From Acridotheres tristis (taxonomy: Eukaryota > Chordata > Aves > Passeriformes > Sturnidae), in contig CM072891.1 in NCBI GenBank assembly GCA_037013685.1, positions 14,050,501 to 14,114,500 on the forward strand: a stretch of 64,000 nucleotides of DNA, in the 5' to 3' direction. This document shows, piece by piece, positions 52,101 to 62,929 of the stretch (positions are counted from its first letter, which is position 1; each line of letters opens with the position of its first letter). The notes beneath the pieces are model-generated. The model was not told the origin of the DNA, ran no database searches, and worked only from the letters and a program-made list of their open reading frames with translations. The translations under genes were made by a program, and so were the position numbers.

Positions 52101-54020
52101 TGGGCAAAGATTCAAGGCCTTAATACTGCAAAAGAGTGAAAATGTGAAAACTGTTCTTTGTTTGGAAAAGGAAAATAATCTACAGAGCCTAGTATAACCC
52201 AAGATTCCATACAGTCATAAAGCTCTTCCATCACTTTCCAGTGAGACCATATCAGACTTTCAAAGAGGCAATTCTCAACACACAGTTAAAATTCTCACAA
52301 ATTCCTCCAAGGAAAAAGGAGTTGTCTGCATGACTATAATCACAGCCATCAAGGCCCAAGCAGCCATATGCCAGTGGAATTTATAGTAACCAGAAGAGAA
52401 TTTTTAGTAGAAAAATCAAGCCTCTGCTAGCAGCCCTCTAAAGATATCTCTGGAGTTAATTCAAAGATTGAGACGTCTCTTCAGGTATTCCACATTTCGC
52501 CCTACATCCACGCTTGACTTTATCAAGTATTCTTCATCCATCTAAGCTGTCAAAGGATAGATTTGTGTTTTATTCTAAATAAATGCATAAGTAACAATAA
52601 TAAATACAAGTCATGAACAATGTGGTTTATTCTGTAGCCCAAGAATGAGTATCTGTACCCTTTGGGGTGCTCTGTGCTTACAGCAATCACGGCAAGGCAG
52701 CTGCAATAGACATGGTTTGCCAACAATATCTCATACTCGTGATGGCTTTCCTAATAGAGCTTTGAATGCAGGAGTCAGCCAGCAGCAGACATTCATGCTT
52801 GAAAGCAGCCTAGTTCTTAGAGACATTAAAGAACATAAAGGAAGCTGTAGCTTTATTCACCTGATATCTTAACATATAGATCCTGAAATTAATCTCCCAT
52901 GATGATCAGGGGATGTCTCCCAGACTAGAGGACTTCCTCCTGGTAATGCTCTGCTGTGGGCATAGTCACTTCCTTCCACTTGCTCTAGATAGTTAAAATT
53001 TAGAGTTGCATCATTTGCTTGGGCTGTGTAACTGGGATATCTGGCACTTATGAGCTGTGAGCCAGGATCAGGTGCTGTTGGCACAAGGTTTAATTCCTTT
53101 TGCAGCCAACTCCCCTTTCTTGAACCAGAAGGTACTACTTCTACAAAGTAGAAAGGAATTTAGGGGCTAGAGGTGCTGGTAGCAGGGCAAGGCACATCAG
53201 GATGACAGGAAATCCAAAGGACAAGGACTACCCATGAACAGTAATGCCATTTTCCCTGTGGGCTTTGCAAAAGAAAAAAAAAAACATCAAGGAGAAGGGA
53301 ATCTCTCACCACTGATCTCACACAAAATCACGCTGGTGTTTCAGAGAACACAAAAATAAGCACAGAGGCTCACTTTGATACTAATGCTGAGTTTGAAGTT
53401 ATTTTTGCTATAAATTGTTGTAGTCAGCACTATTTGTCATTATGTTCTCTGGGCTTATAGGCTAAATTACCCCAAACTAACAGGCACTTTCTGTCTTAAG
53501 CAATACATTTGAGTATATTAAATATATTTGGAGCCCACATATCCATCAAGACCAAGAGTACACTAAAAGAGATAAAGGTAAAATCCAGCTTCAGAGACTT
53601 CATGAACTAGAGGAAATAATTGGAACATAGTGTTGGCAGCTGTAAATGCCATTTAGTCAGTGCCTGGAAGCAGCAAAAGGAAATATCAAGGGCTGAGAGA
53701 GTTAAAATTCTTTTAAAAATTAAAGAAGTTAAAAATAAAAACCTGAAGGACAAGGCAGGAGCTGAAAATATAGTTCACAAATACAAGAAACTAACAAAAA
53801 GAGATACAACTTTTGGCTGGTTATCAGAGGGAGGCAAGGTAGGAGACCTCTTTCTCCATAGGTATCTATGTTAAGATATGGTGAGGAGATATCACATGCA
53901 GCTTGACAGAGTTGAGACAGTTTGACACATTGCCAAGAATCAAGACAGATTTCCAAGTTGTAAGAAGTCTTACCTCTTCGGCATAGGCTTTACCAATCCC
54001 ATCAGTAGCTCCTGTGACCA
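4091..54020 (-). CDS. HSD17B12: HSD17B12, very-long-chain 3-oxoacyl-CoA reductase; exons 2-11 of a split gene, 5' end outside the window
   Basis: The product is an ER-membrane short-chain dehydrogenase/reductase. In the known family it carries out the NADPH-dependent second step of very-long-chain fatty-acid elongation, after ELOVL condensation and before HACD dehydration and TECR reduction; the mammalian enzyme is also reported to reduce estrone. Ten exons join in frame (47, 76, 111, 65, 45, 35, 82, 66, 150 and 105 nt including stop) to give 260 residues, against 259 for the matching part of the 312-residue human protein as I recall it. Visible motifs are the TGATDGIG cofactor loop (exon 2), NNVGMSY (exon 5), the substrate Ser in NIASASG and the catalytic YSATK (exon 8; human Ser189, Tyr202, Lys206). 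The tail ends KMKEK, a KXKXX ER-retrieval pattern. All introns are GT-AG. The N-terminal membrane segment is in exon 1, which is not in the window. Exon numbers assume one missing upstream exon. Confidence 0.97.
4196..4336 (-). other. HSD17B12 intron 10
   Basis: 141 bp, by far the shortest intron of the gene. It has donor gtaagt and a long T-rich tract before ttttttag. Nothing else was seen in it. Confidence 0.9.
4337..4486 (-). CDS. HSD17B12: HSD17B12 exon 10
   Basis: 150 nt, 50 codons, phase 0 at both ends. It starts [20 protein letters not shown], continues [20 protein letters not shown] and ends [10 protein letters not shown]. This is the most strongly conserved block of the family after the catalytic exon. 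Acceptor cctgtgtgcag; donor ATG|gtaagt. Confidence 0.97.
7270..7530 (+). mobile_element. CR1 LINE fragment, antisense to HSD17B12
   Basis: The plus strand carries the C-terminal CR1 signature at nucleotide level: agactggacatcagggagaa, then ggaacagactgtccagagag, then gaaggtttccaag with ggctggataaagcc. It is old and diverged, and the terminal ATTCTRTG repeats are missing. Confidence 0.75.
10865..10878. promoter_or_regulatory. RFX X-box palindrome 1
   Basis: Exact GTTGCTGTGGCAAC, a near-palindromic full X-box (two GTTGCY half-sites), 27 bp inside intron 9. Confidence 0.55.
10906..10971 (-). CDS. HSD17B12: HSD17B12 exon 9
   Basis: 66 nt, phase 0 at both ends: [22 protein letters not shown]. It matches human TFVDFFSQCLHEEYRSKGVF, VQ. 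Acceptor tctctctccag; donor CAG|gtgagt. An exact RFX X-box palindrome lies 27 bp past the donor, at 10865-10878. Confidence 0.96.
10972..14283 (-). other. HSD17B12 intron 8
   Basis: 3.3 kb. A 137-codon plus-strand open frame at 11366-11779 shows no recognisable domain and is treated as chance. No repeat was clearly identified. Confidence 0.88.
14284..14365 (-). CDS. HSD17B12: HSD17B12 exon 8 (catalytic Ser and YxxxK)
   Basis: 82 nt: A completes the Arg codon, then [27 protein letters not shown]. It carries the substrate-binding Ser (first Ser of ASAS, human Ser189) and the active-site YSATK (human Tyr202 and Lys206). Acceptor ttcag; donor AAG|gtaagt. All catalytic residues are intact, so the gene appears functional. 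Confidence 0.97.
17155..17168. promoter_or_regulatory. RFX X-box palindrome 2
   Basis: The same 14-mer GTTGCTGTGGCAAC in intron 7, with flanks that differ from those of the other copies. Confidence 0.55.
19493..19753. promoter_or_regulatory. Cluster of AP-1 heptamers around exon 7
   Basis: TGAGTCA at 19493-19499, TGACTCA at 19622-19628 and TGACTCA at 19747-19753, plus a near match ATTAGTCAC around 19669-19677. The last perfect site overlaps the exon 7 splice donor, so its presence there may simply reflect donor consensus. Confidence 0.35.
19755..19789 (-). CDS. HSD17B12: HSD17B12 exon 7 (35-nt microexon)
   Basis: 35 nt encoding [11 protein letters not shown] plus AG of a split Arg codon. 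Human reads MTQLVLPGMVER. Acceptor ccttttgcag; donor AAAG|gtgagt. It is very short and flanked by introns of 10.2 and 5.4 kb. Three perfect AP-1 heptamers lie within 260 bp, one of them overlapping the donor. Confidence 0.95.
23841..23855 (+). repeat. (TAA)n microsatellite
   Basis: Five TAA units in intron 6. Confidence 0.9.
29040..29088. repeat. AT-only block
   Basis: Almost 50 bases of A and T built on TTAATTAATTA-like words, partly self-complementary. Confidence 0.85.
29990..30034 (-). CDS. HSD17B12: HSD17B12 exon 6
   Basis: 45 nt, phase 0 at both ends: [15 protein letters not shown]. The second Asn of VNIN sits where SDR enzymes carry the conserved Asn of the catalytic tetrad. The human counterpart is VIKKMININILSVCK. 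Acceptor gttcttgcag; donor GAG|gtaagt. Confidence 0.95.
30035..30964 (-). other. HSD17B12 intron 5
   Basis: 930 bp with donor gtaagt and acceptor ttcttgcag. Nothing further was seen. Confidence 0.9.
30965..31029 (-). CDS. HSD17B12: HSD17B12 exon 5 (NNVG motif)
   Basis: 65 nt: TC completes a Val codon, then [13 protein letters not shown] and [12 protein letters not shown] is the SDR NNAG-type structural motif of the central sheet. Acceptor ttttctttcag; donor AAG|gtaagt. The exon lies only about 100 bp downstream, in gene orientation, of a CpG island within intron 4. Confidence 0.96.
31140..31690. promoter_or_regulatory. Intragenic CpG island in HSD17B12 intron 4
   Basis: About 450-550 bp of very high GC and CpG content, with GC boxes, an NRF1-type TGCGCAGGCG at 31411-31420, a CTCF-like CCGGCAGGTGGCGG at 31464-31477 and a CACGTG E-box at 31210-31215. 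It ends about 110 bp upstream of exon 5. Long open frames across it in several frames reflect the base composition. It may be an alternative promoter or an orphan island; no coding exon was identified in it. Confidence 0.7.
31890..31903. promoter_or_regulatory. RFX X-box palindrome 3
   Basis: The same 14-mer about 200 bp from the intron-4 CpG island. It is followed by atttatatagtg...aatcccaaagtgct (31910-31953), wording I associate with an ancient dispersed vertebrate repeat; this is not verified. Confidence 0.55.
35013..35360 (-). mobile_element. CR1 LINE 3' end
   Basis: The plus strand starts with cacagaatcatagaatag, the reverse complement of the diagnostic CR1 tail with its ATTCTRTG octamers, followed by gggttgaaagggacatt and a truncated 3' region up to ctccaggctcaacaacccc. 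It is the youngest-looking CR1 copy in the window and has the same orientation as the host gene. Confidence 0.92.
35639..35749 (-). CDS. HSD17B12: HSD17B12 exon 4
   Basis: 111 nt. The split Arg codon (A|GG) is followed by [27 protein letters not shown] and LEGLEIGVL; the final G starts a Val codon finished in exon 5. The segment DFGERKDIY is one residue longer than human DFASEDIY, which accounts for the 260 versus 259 count. Acceptor ttcttctag. The donor, TTAG|gtttgt, departs from consensus at +3 and +4. Confidence 0.95.
   Translation of the reverse strand, partial: GRSTKWKQKSLWRILEREKIFTMESKQDWKAWRLVF
37375..37441 (+). repeat. Short imperfect AT repeat
   Basis: The 16-mer AATACTATAAATAGAA occurs at 37375-37390 and 37426-37441, with a third partial copy AATACTATAAAT at 37393-37404. 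Confidence 0.85.
41510..41930. other. GC-rich, CpG-rich island in intron 3
   Basis: About 400 bp of CpG-rich sequence containing a minisatellite and an E-box CACGTG near 41784. Open frames on both strands with Ala/Arg/Pro/Gly repeats come from the repeat and are not taken as genes. Confidence 0.65.
41581..41740 (+). repeat. Two-tier GC-rich minisatellite (VNTR-like)
   Basis: Built from a 12-mer of the form ggctccRggcWc and a 10-mer ggcgRtgccc. The array starts with alternating 10+12 units (22 bp) and then shows expanded 10+12+12 (34 bp) and 10+12+12+12 (46 bp) units, so copies differ by whole 12-bp steps, as expected from slippage. Confidence 0.9.
42277..42296 (+). repeat. (AAC)n microsatellite
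   Basis: About six AAC units in intron 3, followed by an A run. Confidence 0.9.
48362..48404 (+). repeat. Imperfect CATTATA repeat
   Basis: Four spaced copies of CATTATA in about 43 bases, passing into TATATA. Confidence 0.8.
49447..49522 (-). CDS. HSD17B12: HSD17B12 exon 3
   Basis: 76 nt, starting at a codon boundary and encoding [18 protein letters not shown] followed by DQVSTEI and one base of a split Arg codon. It covers the second beta strand of the Rossmann fold; the SRS after it is where NADPH-specific family members bind the cofactor phosphate (family knowledge). Acceptor ctcttgcag; donor ATAA|gtgagt. Confidence 0.95.
49523..53973 (-). other. HSD17B12 intron 2
   Basis: 4.5 kb with donor gtaaga and acceptor tctcttgcag. 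Minus-strand open frames at 50912-51097 and 51672-51887 gave no family match that I could recognise. No clear repeats. Confidence 0.88.
53974..54020 (-). CDS. HSD17B12: HSD17B12 exon 2 (cofactor-binding loop)
   Basis: 47 nt, entered in phase with two bases completing a Val codon, then [15 protein letters not shown]. It contains the SDR nucleotide-binding signature TGxxxGIG. The acceptor is a long T-run followed by gttgcag; the donor is GAG|gtaaga. The human counterpart reads TGSTDGIGKSYAEE. This exon sets the phase of the missing exon 1, which must end with the first base of that Val codon. Confidence 0.95.
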
Positions 54021-57000
54021 CTGCAACAAAAAAAAAAAAACAAATCCATATTAGCTGCTTCACAGAATTAACTGCAATGGATATGTTCATTTGTAGGCTA
54101 TTAAAGTACTCATTCCAGACAGAAACACATCAAAGTCTACAGAACAGGTGTACTACATTTATGAAATTGCTTTAAAAATTCACACTAAAATCTTTCCATA
54201 GGTAAGAAAGGACAGAAAGACATGGAGTTATGAGCCTAACATGTTTCAAGAATCAGGTTCAGCATCCCTTCTCAAGCCAGTCCTCTGTCCTAATACACTT
54301 CTTCAGAAACTCTGTGGACTAAGAGGGATTTCCAAGCCATTTAACTAAAAAAAGCTGATTTAAACCAGCTGCCAACTTAGTTTTAAGTATACAATAAAAT
54401 AAAAGGTATCTCAAATCTTGTAAACATCCAAGAAAACAGATTTTAGGACACAGGCAACAGCTCTCTGCTAGTGCTCCTCCAGAAGATTTCACATCCCTAT
54501 GCCCATTGTGCTCACCAGCAGCTAGTATAAGGGACAGATCAAAGCATCAGTTGCAAGCTGGGCTTCTACAGCTTAAACTTTCTCACCTGTGGGTGACTGG
54601 ATCTGTGTCAAGCTTCAAGTCTTTCTAGGATTCTTTTCCACAAGCTGAGAAGCTGAGAGTGACTCAACATGCCATTAGTTTGACAGATTATTCCAGGGCT
54701 CTCGCCACACTAGTGGCTGATCACCCCAGTAAACAGCAATTCCTCCATACAGAAACTGCTTTTTGTGCAAGTACATTCAGCATCACTTCTTTTCTCTCTC
54801 AGCTTTTTCTCCTCACCAAACCCAATGCCTACACTTTGACATCCTTACATTTTTAGCTCTCCTGTCTAACCTCATTTACCTGTCTCTGCTCTCACTCTCC
54901 AAGTAGCCACAGAATATACTGGATTTTTTCTGTTTGCCCTTTTATCAGATCAGAACAGCTTGGTTTGTGCTTCCACTGCTTATCACTGAACGTAGCCATG
55001 ACCAAATAACTGGACTTGTTTAATGTTTCAGAACCATGAACTGTGAGTGTTGGTTTAACTCTCTGGCCAACCTCTACCTGAATGAAACTCGTAGCAGACA
55101 GAGGTGTTATTGCTGAATCCCAATGCCAGACAACTTCCCTTCAGAGCACCGGAAGGAGATGTGTTTGCAGATGATTTGATTAGTTACTGCTTGCAGATCC
55201 CCTCTAACAGCTGGCATGCAAACTGCAGCCAGAATATTTCTGTTTGAGTAATAACAGCTAGGAAATGCTGTAACCCTTTGAGTCTCTGTGCCTGCTATGT
55301 ACAAATAAGTGGATGCAATAACAAAAGATGAAACTGCCAGCAAAGGTCCTATTTGAGTCTGAATGGTCCGGCAACAATTCAGTAACAGGCTAGAAGGAAA
55401 TATCCAGTCATATCCGTAATTTAAGTGAAATTCACAGATGACCACAGATGAAGGTACATGCATATATGTTTATCCTCTCCCTGGTTTCAGGGTGTATTTG
55501 CAAGATGCGTTAACTCCAGCATGATAAGGATAAGCATACTGCACACATGGGATGCTCCAGCTACTAAACAGAGCTCTGGCTGCTGCACTGTCAGTGCCAG
55601 GGAATTTTATTGAGAAAACCAAGTGTCTGTAACACACTGCTTTGCCAGCTCCTATCCAGCCACCATTAGGGAAGTGTGAGTGACAGTTTTGTTACAGAAA
55701 CAAAGCCATGTAATGAAAGGTGAAGCAAGGGTCGAAATGACCAATAAAAAAATCAGACTTGAGGGAAGAATTCAAGAATATTTTCCCAGAAGCCCATTTC
55801 CTGCAACCAAACTTGTACCAATATTGTTACCCATTAAGCCAGACACACCACAGTCCTGCAGGACAGATACTTTTAGTTCAAGGACTAACAAGCCTCAGTT
55901 TCTGCCTCTCTGACTTGAGATTCACATTATGTATTATCACACAAGTCATTGTTGCCTCAGCAAAGCAATGAAGCAAACAGGAGTACAGAAAACAGTACCA
56001 GGATCTCTCCCTGTAAGGATCACAACAGTGGCTGGACAAGTTCTAAGCTGATCCAATGTGGAAAAGGTTCAACCTCAGTGGCTCAGTGATAGGGGTTGTT
56101 TCTTTCACTATAGTTAGTGAGGCACCAAAAGAGCCATTCCCTTTAACATTTAGATCGTTTCCTCTCCTTCCAACTCAGAATTTATGGACTTAATGGTTTT
56201 ATTCCCAGATAGCAAGCTCAGTATTTTAAAATACTGTTTTCTGACACTGCAAGTTATTCTACTTCTAGCAGCTGCAGCCAAAAATGCATGCTCCATGAGG
56301 CAGAGACTCCAAAAAGCACCTGTAGCCCTTTAAAGGCTTAGTAAAGTACAAGTAGTTTCAGTCAAGGATATTTACTCATTTATTGAATCCACTGCTTAGG
56401 TAAATAGTAATGGAATCAGCTGGAGCACGAGACATAAGCTGAAGATCAGGGATTTCTACCTGAAGTGTGAGTAATAGGATGGTTTTTTCCCATTATAGGC
56501 CCCAGTTCAAATTAAAATAACCTGTAGTCCAGAGGTCAAAGTACCCTCCAGAACAGAATGTTGAAATTTAAATAAATCTGATGTACATAAAAATCACAAA
56601 ATCCCATCAGGAAAAAAATAGTGCCTGAGCAGTCACCTACAGAAACAGATTCTTGGTTTATACACATCCCTGTTTTGCTTCTGCTGCAGGAAAAGGCATA
56701 GGCAACAGGATAAAGTATGCAGCTAGTTTTTCTTAGCAATAAGGGGACTCCTCTCACATTGAGACCATCATTTAATTAGTGGAGAAGTATAACTGTCTTC
56801 AGTTCCATGCTCCCACACCATCTTGAACAACAGCACAAGGATTACTTTCCAACATCTAACCTAAACCCCATTTTTTTCAGGCCACACTTCTCTTCCTAAA
56901 GCCCTTTGAGAGAAGACACCTGGCTCAGTTCCCTCCCACCATTCAAAGCAAATGAATTTATTTCCCATCCACAGGTGCAGTGGTGGAGAGGCAGTCGAGG

Positions 57001-60000
57001 CTGGCACCCATGGAATGCAATGGGAAACATGCACTAACACAGACCCAGCCTGCTACTGACCACTAGCACCCAGTTCAGCCAGCTCTGGTTACTGCCCATT
57101 TACTGGATCTTAGTGAGCAGCTTGGAGGGTTAGAAAGGCTGCCCTGACAGCAATCTGCCAGAGCAGAAAGCAAAACTTAGAGCCTGCATTGTAAAAGCAG
57201 GGAGAAGAGGTGGGGTAAACATCACAGAAGTCAAGGTTCAGCCATCTTACATTCCTCCACATTTTAGATTACCTAAAGCTTGTACGTTAGAAAGTCACTT
57301 TCAGTTTTCATATTGATTACATTCATCTCAAGTTTCCATACTGGAGAAAAATGTTGCCATTTCAACCACTCCAAAGCTGTGTCAGTTTAACTAAATTTCT
57401 ACTATCAACTTGACGTGCCCGAGCTAGTTTGACTCCAAGTGTGGATTAAGATTTTGAATTCTGTTTCTTCTACAGACTGCCTTCCAACAAAAGTTACAAA
57501 CTGACTGCAGTTGGCAGAGCTTAAAGAAGGAAAAGCAAGTAGGATAGAAATAAGTTATTGTCTATACAAAAAAGCTGCACCAGCACCTAAGTGTGATTAT
57601 ACACATTTACTCAGTAGTCAGACTAACTGTAGTAGCTTCCCACTTCAGCCATCTGCTGTCTCCAGGAGAGAAGCAAGAAGAGTGCCCAAGCAACTTGTGT
57701 GTGAGCCCACCAAGTAAATGTTTGCTTGAATGGAAGCTGGTATTACAGCATTGGCTAATTTTAGAAGAGAAAGTCAACACCCATCTTTGCCTTTTCCCCT
57801 ACAGCGCTAAAATTCAGGCGGCAAAAAATCATGGAGGTATCCAGTAACACAACATACTCTGAGAACAGCTAACTCTTAATAAATCAATACATGCACTCAC
57901 ATTGGGCTGGAGATCTTCTACTCTGGGAAGTTCCTACTGGCCAGTGTTCAGCAGGTTTGTATATATGGCATTTTGCAAAATAATTAGTCCTCACCCGGAA
58001 CAGATTCCCATCTCAAGAACCCTTTTTGAAATTAGTATATGCATAACTAGAGAGCTGACATATACATCATCTTTAAGTTCCAAAAAAGCCTGTCTAAAAA
58101 TTCCTGTTCTGAGTCAGAGTCCACAAACTGGCTCTAGTGAGTTCAGCACACTGAAAGGAACATCTCTTGCTCTTCTAGGAAATAACATTTTGGGTAACGC
58201 TGTTATAATCAGTGACAGATGTATGAATGGTCTCATCCTCTAGTTCTGGCTTTCATTGCAGTTTTGCATCAATAGTTTTATATTCCAAACGTTACACTGT
58301 TCAAAGTGGTAGACAAGTTGGACAGCTGATAGAACTAAAATCACTACTCATGCTAGCCACTAGTGTACACCATATTAGTATAAATGACTGTGAACCCATC
58401 CATGCTTTGGATGCAGTGATAGGGTGCAAAAAGAAACTGTCAATGTAGTATCAAGGCCTCCAAACAATGAGAGCAGTATGGGGCATCAGCTGCTCACACT
58501 GCTGGAGGAGGTTATGCCACATGTAGACCGTAGATATTTCAGTTACCATTGTATATATACAAGTCATCAGCCCAAGATTGCAAATCAGCAGTTAATTTTT
58601 TTATTACAGTATTATCCTTAATGCAACATGCAATCATTTCCCTAAATCATCAAAATCTTCACCTCAGGACAGTATAGCATCTTTGCTTTAATGGCTGTGC
58701 CAGAATTTTGCTTCCTATGTGGTTGTGGGGAGAAAAGAAAGAAAAAAGAAACCCACACCTCTCCCCACAGACTTTTCAACTCCCCACTTGGAGTTTAACT
58801 ACACATCTTTGACCTCTTACAGCGATCTCTTTAATTTAAGATACAGCTACACAGGCACCAACCACAGCCTCTACTACTAGAATCGTTATTGACAGACACA
58901 ACTCACTAATTCTCTACACCTTAATACCACCTAGCCACCTTATCTCCTAGTGCTTCACAGCTTTTGCCACATATACAACAGGTATGGCAACGTTCATAAG
59001 CATTGGCAACATTTCCTGGCCAGTACCAAACTCAGGACAGCCCTTGACAAACAAAGTTAGAGAACCTCCCCAGTCAGTGAGATGTGTCATCTTGCACAAA
59101 AAGGGAGCAGTTTTCCTGTTATGAAAAAAGCCATAGACCAAGCCTGTGGAACAAATGCAACCAAACAGTGACTTTAGTCTAGAAGATGAAAATGACCAGT
59201 GGTACTTTAGGGGATAAAAATGTAGACAAGTCTACAGAAGCCTTATATAGGGGTAAATACACGAATGTTTCCAATAGCACCTGCATCCTTTAGAAATCCC
59301 ACAGTCCATGGCTAAATGAGAGAAATAAAGTGGCACCAACAGTGTGAGGGACTCACATGTTTTCTTCTGCTTATAAGAAAGGACAGCCACTGTGTTGCCA
59401 AATAAAAGGTCACCAAAAAACATCCGCCACCTCCTAAGAGGTATAATAGAGGTGTATTCCTTGCTTATAAAAAAGAGATTACCATTCCAGAGCCAGGCAA
59501 AAACAGAACCCAGCAGCTACTGGCAGTCTGCTTTGTGACTGAAGTGAGTATTCAAGGCCCAGGGAGAACATTTTCACTTGCTTTTCATGCAGCCAGGACA
59601 TCTTAAAACAAAAGCCAGGAGTGGTGCAGTAAAGCATGAGGCAGGCATGTAGAAATCATCCGGTCTCACGACGGGAGCAAGGACCAGTGTTGACACAGGG
59701 AGAGGCAAGCATAGAAAATTCTACTGCAGTTCTGCAGAGCAATCACGCTGAAACAAGATTATAGATTCGTGACTCCCCAACTCAAGGTTAGACTACAGTG
59801 AAAAAAAAAAGCTTAAAGAGATCAAGCCTGCCTTTCAGATACAAACACATGTTTTCCACAGCAAAATGAACTTTTGAGATGCCTAATGGAGATAAAGCAC
59901 AGAATACTTTTATCCATACTGCCTCTAGCAAACAGCACCAGGCATCCTTGCAGTGCTTTGACTACCTGCACAACGAAGCTAGCAACTATTAGGCATGTTC

Positions 60001-60801
60001 TCTACTAGCCTCTTCAAACTACAAATCCATTTTGGTTCAGCCATTTTCCTGTTTTCATTCAAAAAAGCCCGAGTTTTTAGGCAATCTTTCAGAGTACTGC
60101 AGACGCACTCATGCATGTCATTACCTAGGAGGGACAACTCAGGCCACCAGCAATGTTATTCTCTCTAGACAGATGTGGGTCCAGCAATTTGGGAATACCT
60201 ACACCCTTCCTGTCAAAAAACTAAGTGAACTAAGAGATTTCAAGGAGGGTAGCTTAGCTACATCTCTGATCCCCTGAGAAGTGTTCAAATTTGTTGTCCA
60301 AATGGTCACTGCAGAGCTAGTCTGTCTGCAACATCCTCCATTCATTCACACAGAAGAGCCATCCCTGCCCTGCAAGACTGAACCCAGGTACGAGTGAGGG
60401 TCTGTCACAGCACAGTACCCAGCTGCAGCACATATCAACATAAACTAGGACTCTCTGGGTATTGCTGAAGCAATACAGCTGAGAGAAACTTCACAGCACA
60501 GCTAACCTTAGCATAGGTTTAAAGTACAGCCCATAAATAACTGAAGACTCGAGATTCTTCTGCTACGAAACACACAGGCTATATTAAGAATATGACAGCT
60601 CCTGGGGAAAACAAAAGCTGGCAAGGGGAGAAAAGACTATCCCTGCTTGGCATCAAGCAGTGCTTCATTTATTACAGATTTATATAAATCACTGGCATTT
60701 GACCAATACCAAGCTTCTAGATTATCTCCAGCCAACAAAAGTACTTTAGTCTGTGCTAGTTAAAAATATTCTACTTTTTGTCCTCAGCTTGCTAGGAACG
60801 G

Positions 60802-61191
60802 CTATTTTTAGTAAGACTCCAATCAACCTTATCAAAATCAAGCATCAAAAATAGACTGGAGAAACACTGGAAGCATATACTATTTTTAGCTGCTCCATCT
60901 ATCCCTGCTGTTATCCACAAATTCTGACTGCACAGACCATGCATGAGTGCTTAGTTATTCTAGGCAGATCTTAGTCGTGACCCTTTTTTTCCCTGAACAC
61001 CTGAATGCAGAAAACACTCGATTGATTAAAGATTAATACAGCCGCAAACCATGACAGCTGCCTTTCGTCTGAGTGCTTTTGGGGAGGGGGAGAATACAGC
61101 ATGACAGAGAGCTTGCATCAGTATTCCTCTTGGGGATCCATTACATGGAAAGAAAATTGCTATTTCAATTCCCTTTTGTTGCTAAAAATAG
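60802..61191. promoter_or_regulatory. Cluster of MEF2-type sites (candidate enhancer)
   Basis: Perfect CTATTTTTAG at 60802-60811 and 60880-60889, and its reverse complement CTAAAAATAG at 61182-61191, with a CAGCTG E-box near 61050 and paired AACAAAG SOX-like words near 61309-61322. No coding potential was seen. Confidence 0.45.
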
Positions 61192-61511
61192 AAGCCCCAA
61201 TTGATTCAAGCAAACAGGGCACCGGCTTAGCAGTGCCAAATTTAGAAACCACTGAAGTCCCAAAGAGTGAACGCTAACGCAGTCTAACACATGCCAGCTC
61301 ATATTTAACAAAGAACAAAGAAGATAAGCATGCTGGCTGCAAGTTAATAAGACAGCAGCAACTCCCTGCATTTTTATTATATAAAACCAGAAAACTCTGT
61401 GCAAAAAATAAGACAAACTTCACATCTATTCTCAATTTAACTGCTGAAATAGGAAGCCTTATCAGAAAGATCTGTACCCAAGCTGGAATCCTAGAAGTTC
61501 TGTATATTCTA

Positions 61512-61530
61512 TTTTTTTTTTTTTTTTTTT
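61512..61530 (+). repeat. 19-base poly-T run
   Basis: An uninterrupted T run in intron 1 (A-tail orientation on the minus strand). No retrocopy was recognised next to it. Confidence 0.9.
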
Positions 61531-62929
61531 CATATCAAGGCTTTTTTTCTGCACAGAGGAGCTAACACCTAATGGTCAGGCTTTGAAAAGACAGGCTACA
61601 GAAAAAGGTTCAATTCCCAAAACCAAACACTTACTTGGTAACAGCTTGTGTCTAGGAGCTAGGATTGTGGGTAGAAAAATATTCTATAAATATCACAGCA
61701 CTGACGAGTTCCCATTTCACCCAGAACTACAGCAAGAAAGGCTTTTGGGAAGTGCACTCTGAAGATTCTTTAGATTTGAGAACTAGAAGCAATCTAGAAA
61801 TCCCTTCAAGAAAAACATACCGAAGAACTCATGAAAGTCACACCTAGTGCTTAAGCAATTCCAGTTCCAGTTGCCTTTGTGGGAGCTCTCCCAGTTCAGT
61901 CTTTGCTGTGAGATCTCTTTTCTGTTAGCCAAGGGCTGCTGCATTATGGACATGGGAGTCTGGGAGGAGAGGGGGAATTCTGTTATCCTTCAGAAACCCC
62001 CACCCCACCCTTTGCTACTTTCAAGCCTTTTGATCCAGAAAATGTCAGGTGAAACCAAGATTGCCCTGAATTAAAACTTTTTGCAGTAGCTAGTAAGTTG
62101 TTCAGATCACCTGCTCAAGCCAGTTCAAGTTGAGTTAAGCATTTGCAAAGGCTACAGCTGCCTTGTGCTCTGTAAGACACTACAGTAAGAGTTACTGCAT
62201 AGCATTAATATTCAGCAAAAACAACCTCTCGTTTGTTCATCGTTGTGAAATACGTGACAGATGCTGACTGTCACGGCAAGCACGACCAGGCCAAAAAAAC
62301 ACATGCATAGAGGTCATTCAAATTACCATTTCTGGTTCTTCCTGCCTCTAGGAGGGGGTGAATACAACACGAACATTTTAAAGATCAGATAGCTCGGGAC
62401 TGGCACCATCTGAAGGCTTTCAGTGTGTTTGCCACTGGAAACACGCATAGATAAGTCACTTTTCTGAGAAGAAATTGAGCAGCCAGAAGAAGGGCCTCTG
62501 GGTCTAGAGCCTGCAATGCTGAAAGAAGGCTCTACATCAGAAGTCACTAAAAGAAATTTGAGATATTTTTTTCCTCTTTCACTAAGTATTTGTAGCAGGC
62601 AGAAAAATAAATTCCAGTTAGTGACATGGCAACAAAAAACCAACACTTGCAAGTAGAAGAGGATAACAAGTGATCCTGGCAAGCTGTGGGCATTTTCATT
62701 TCAAGCCAAAGCTATGCAAGGTGTCAGAATAATTGTGAGCATAGGAAAAAGTGGAGACTAGTATAAAACGCAGCACTAGGTCCATTTTTAATCAAAAGGC
62801 AAACTGTGTCAAACTTCTAAAAGGTATGATCAGTTTAGACAAGAATAATGCTCCAGACCTACTAGGCAAAAGAAAATAATTTTATATGATGAAACGTAAG
62901 AATCTTAGAATATCATCAGGGGCTGCCTG

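Noticed and set aside
55107..55463. 118-codon minus-strand frame with hydrophobic segments
   Set aside because: It loosely resembles a membrane protein, but hydrophobic runs are expected from T-rich DNA. No family was recognised.
56850..56890. Phrase aacatctaacctaaacccc suggestive of CR1
   Set aside because: Too short and without the neighbouring CR1 signatures.
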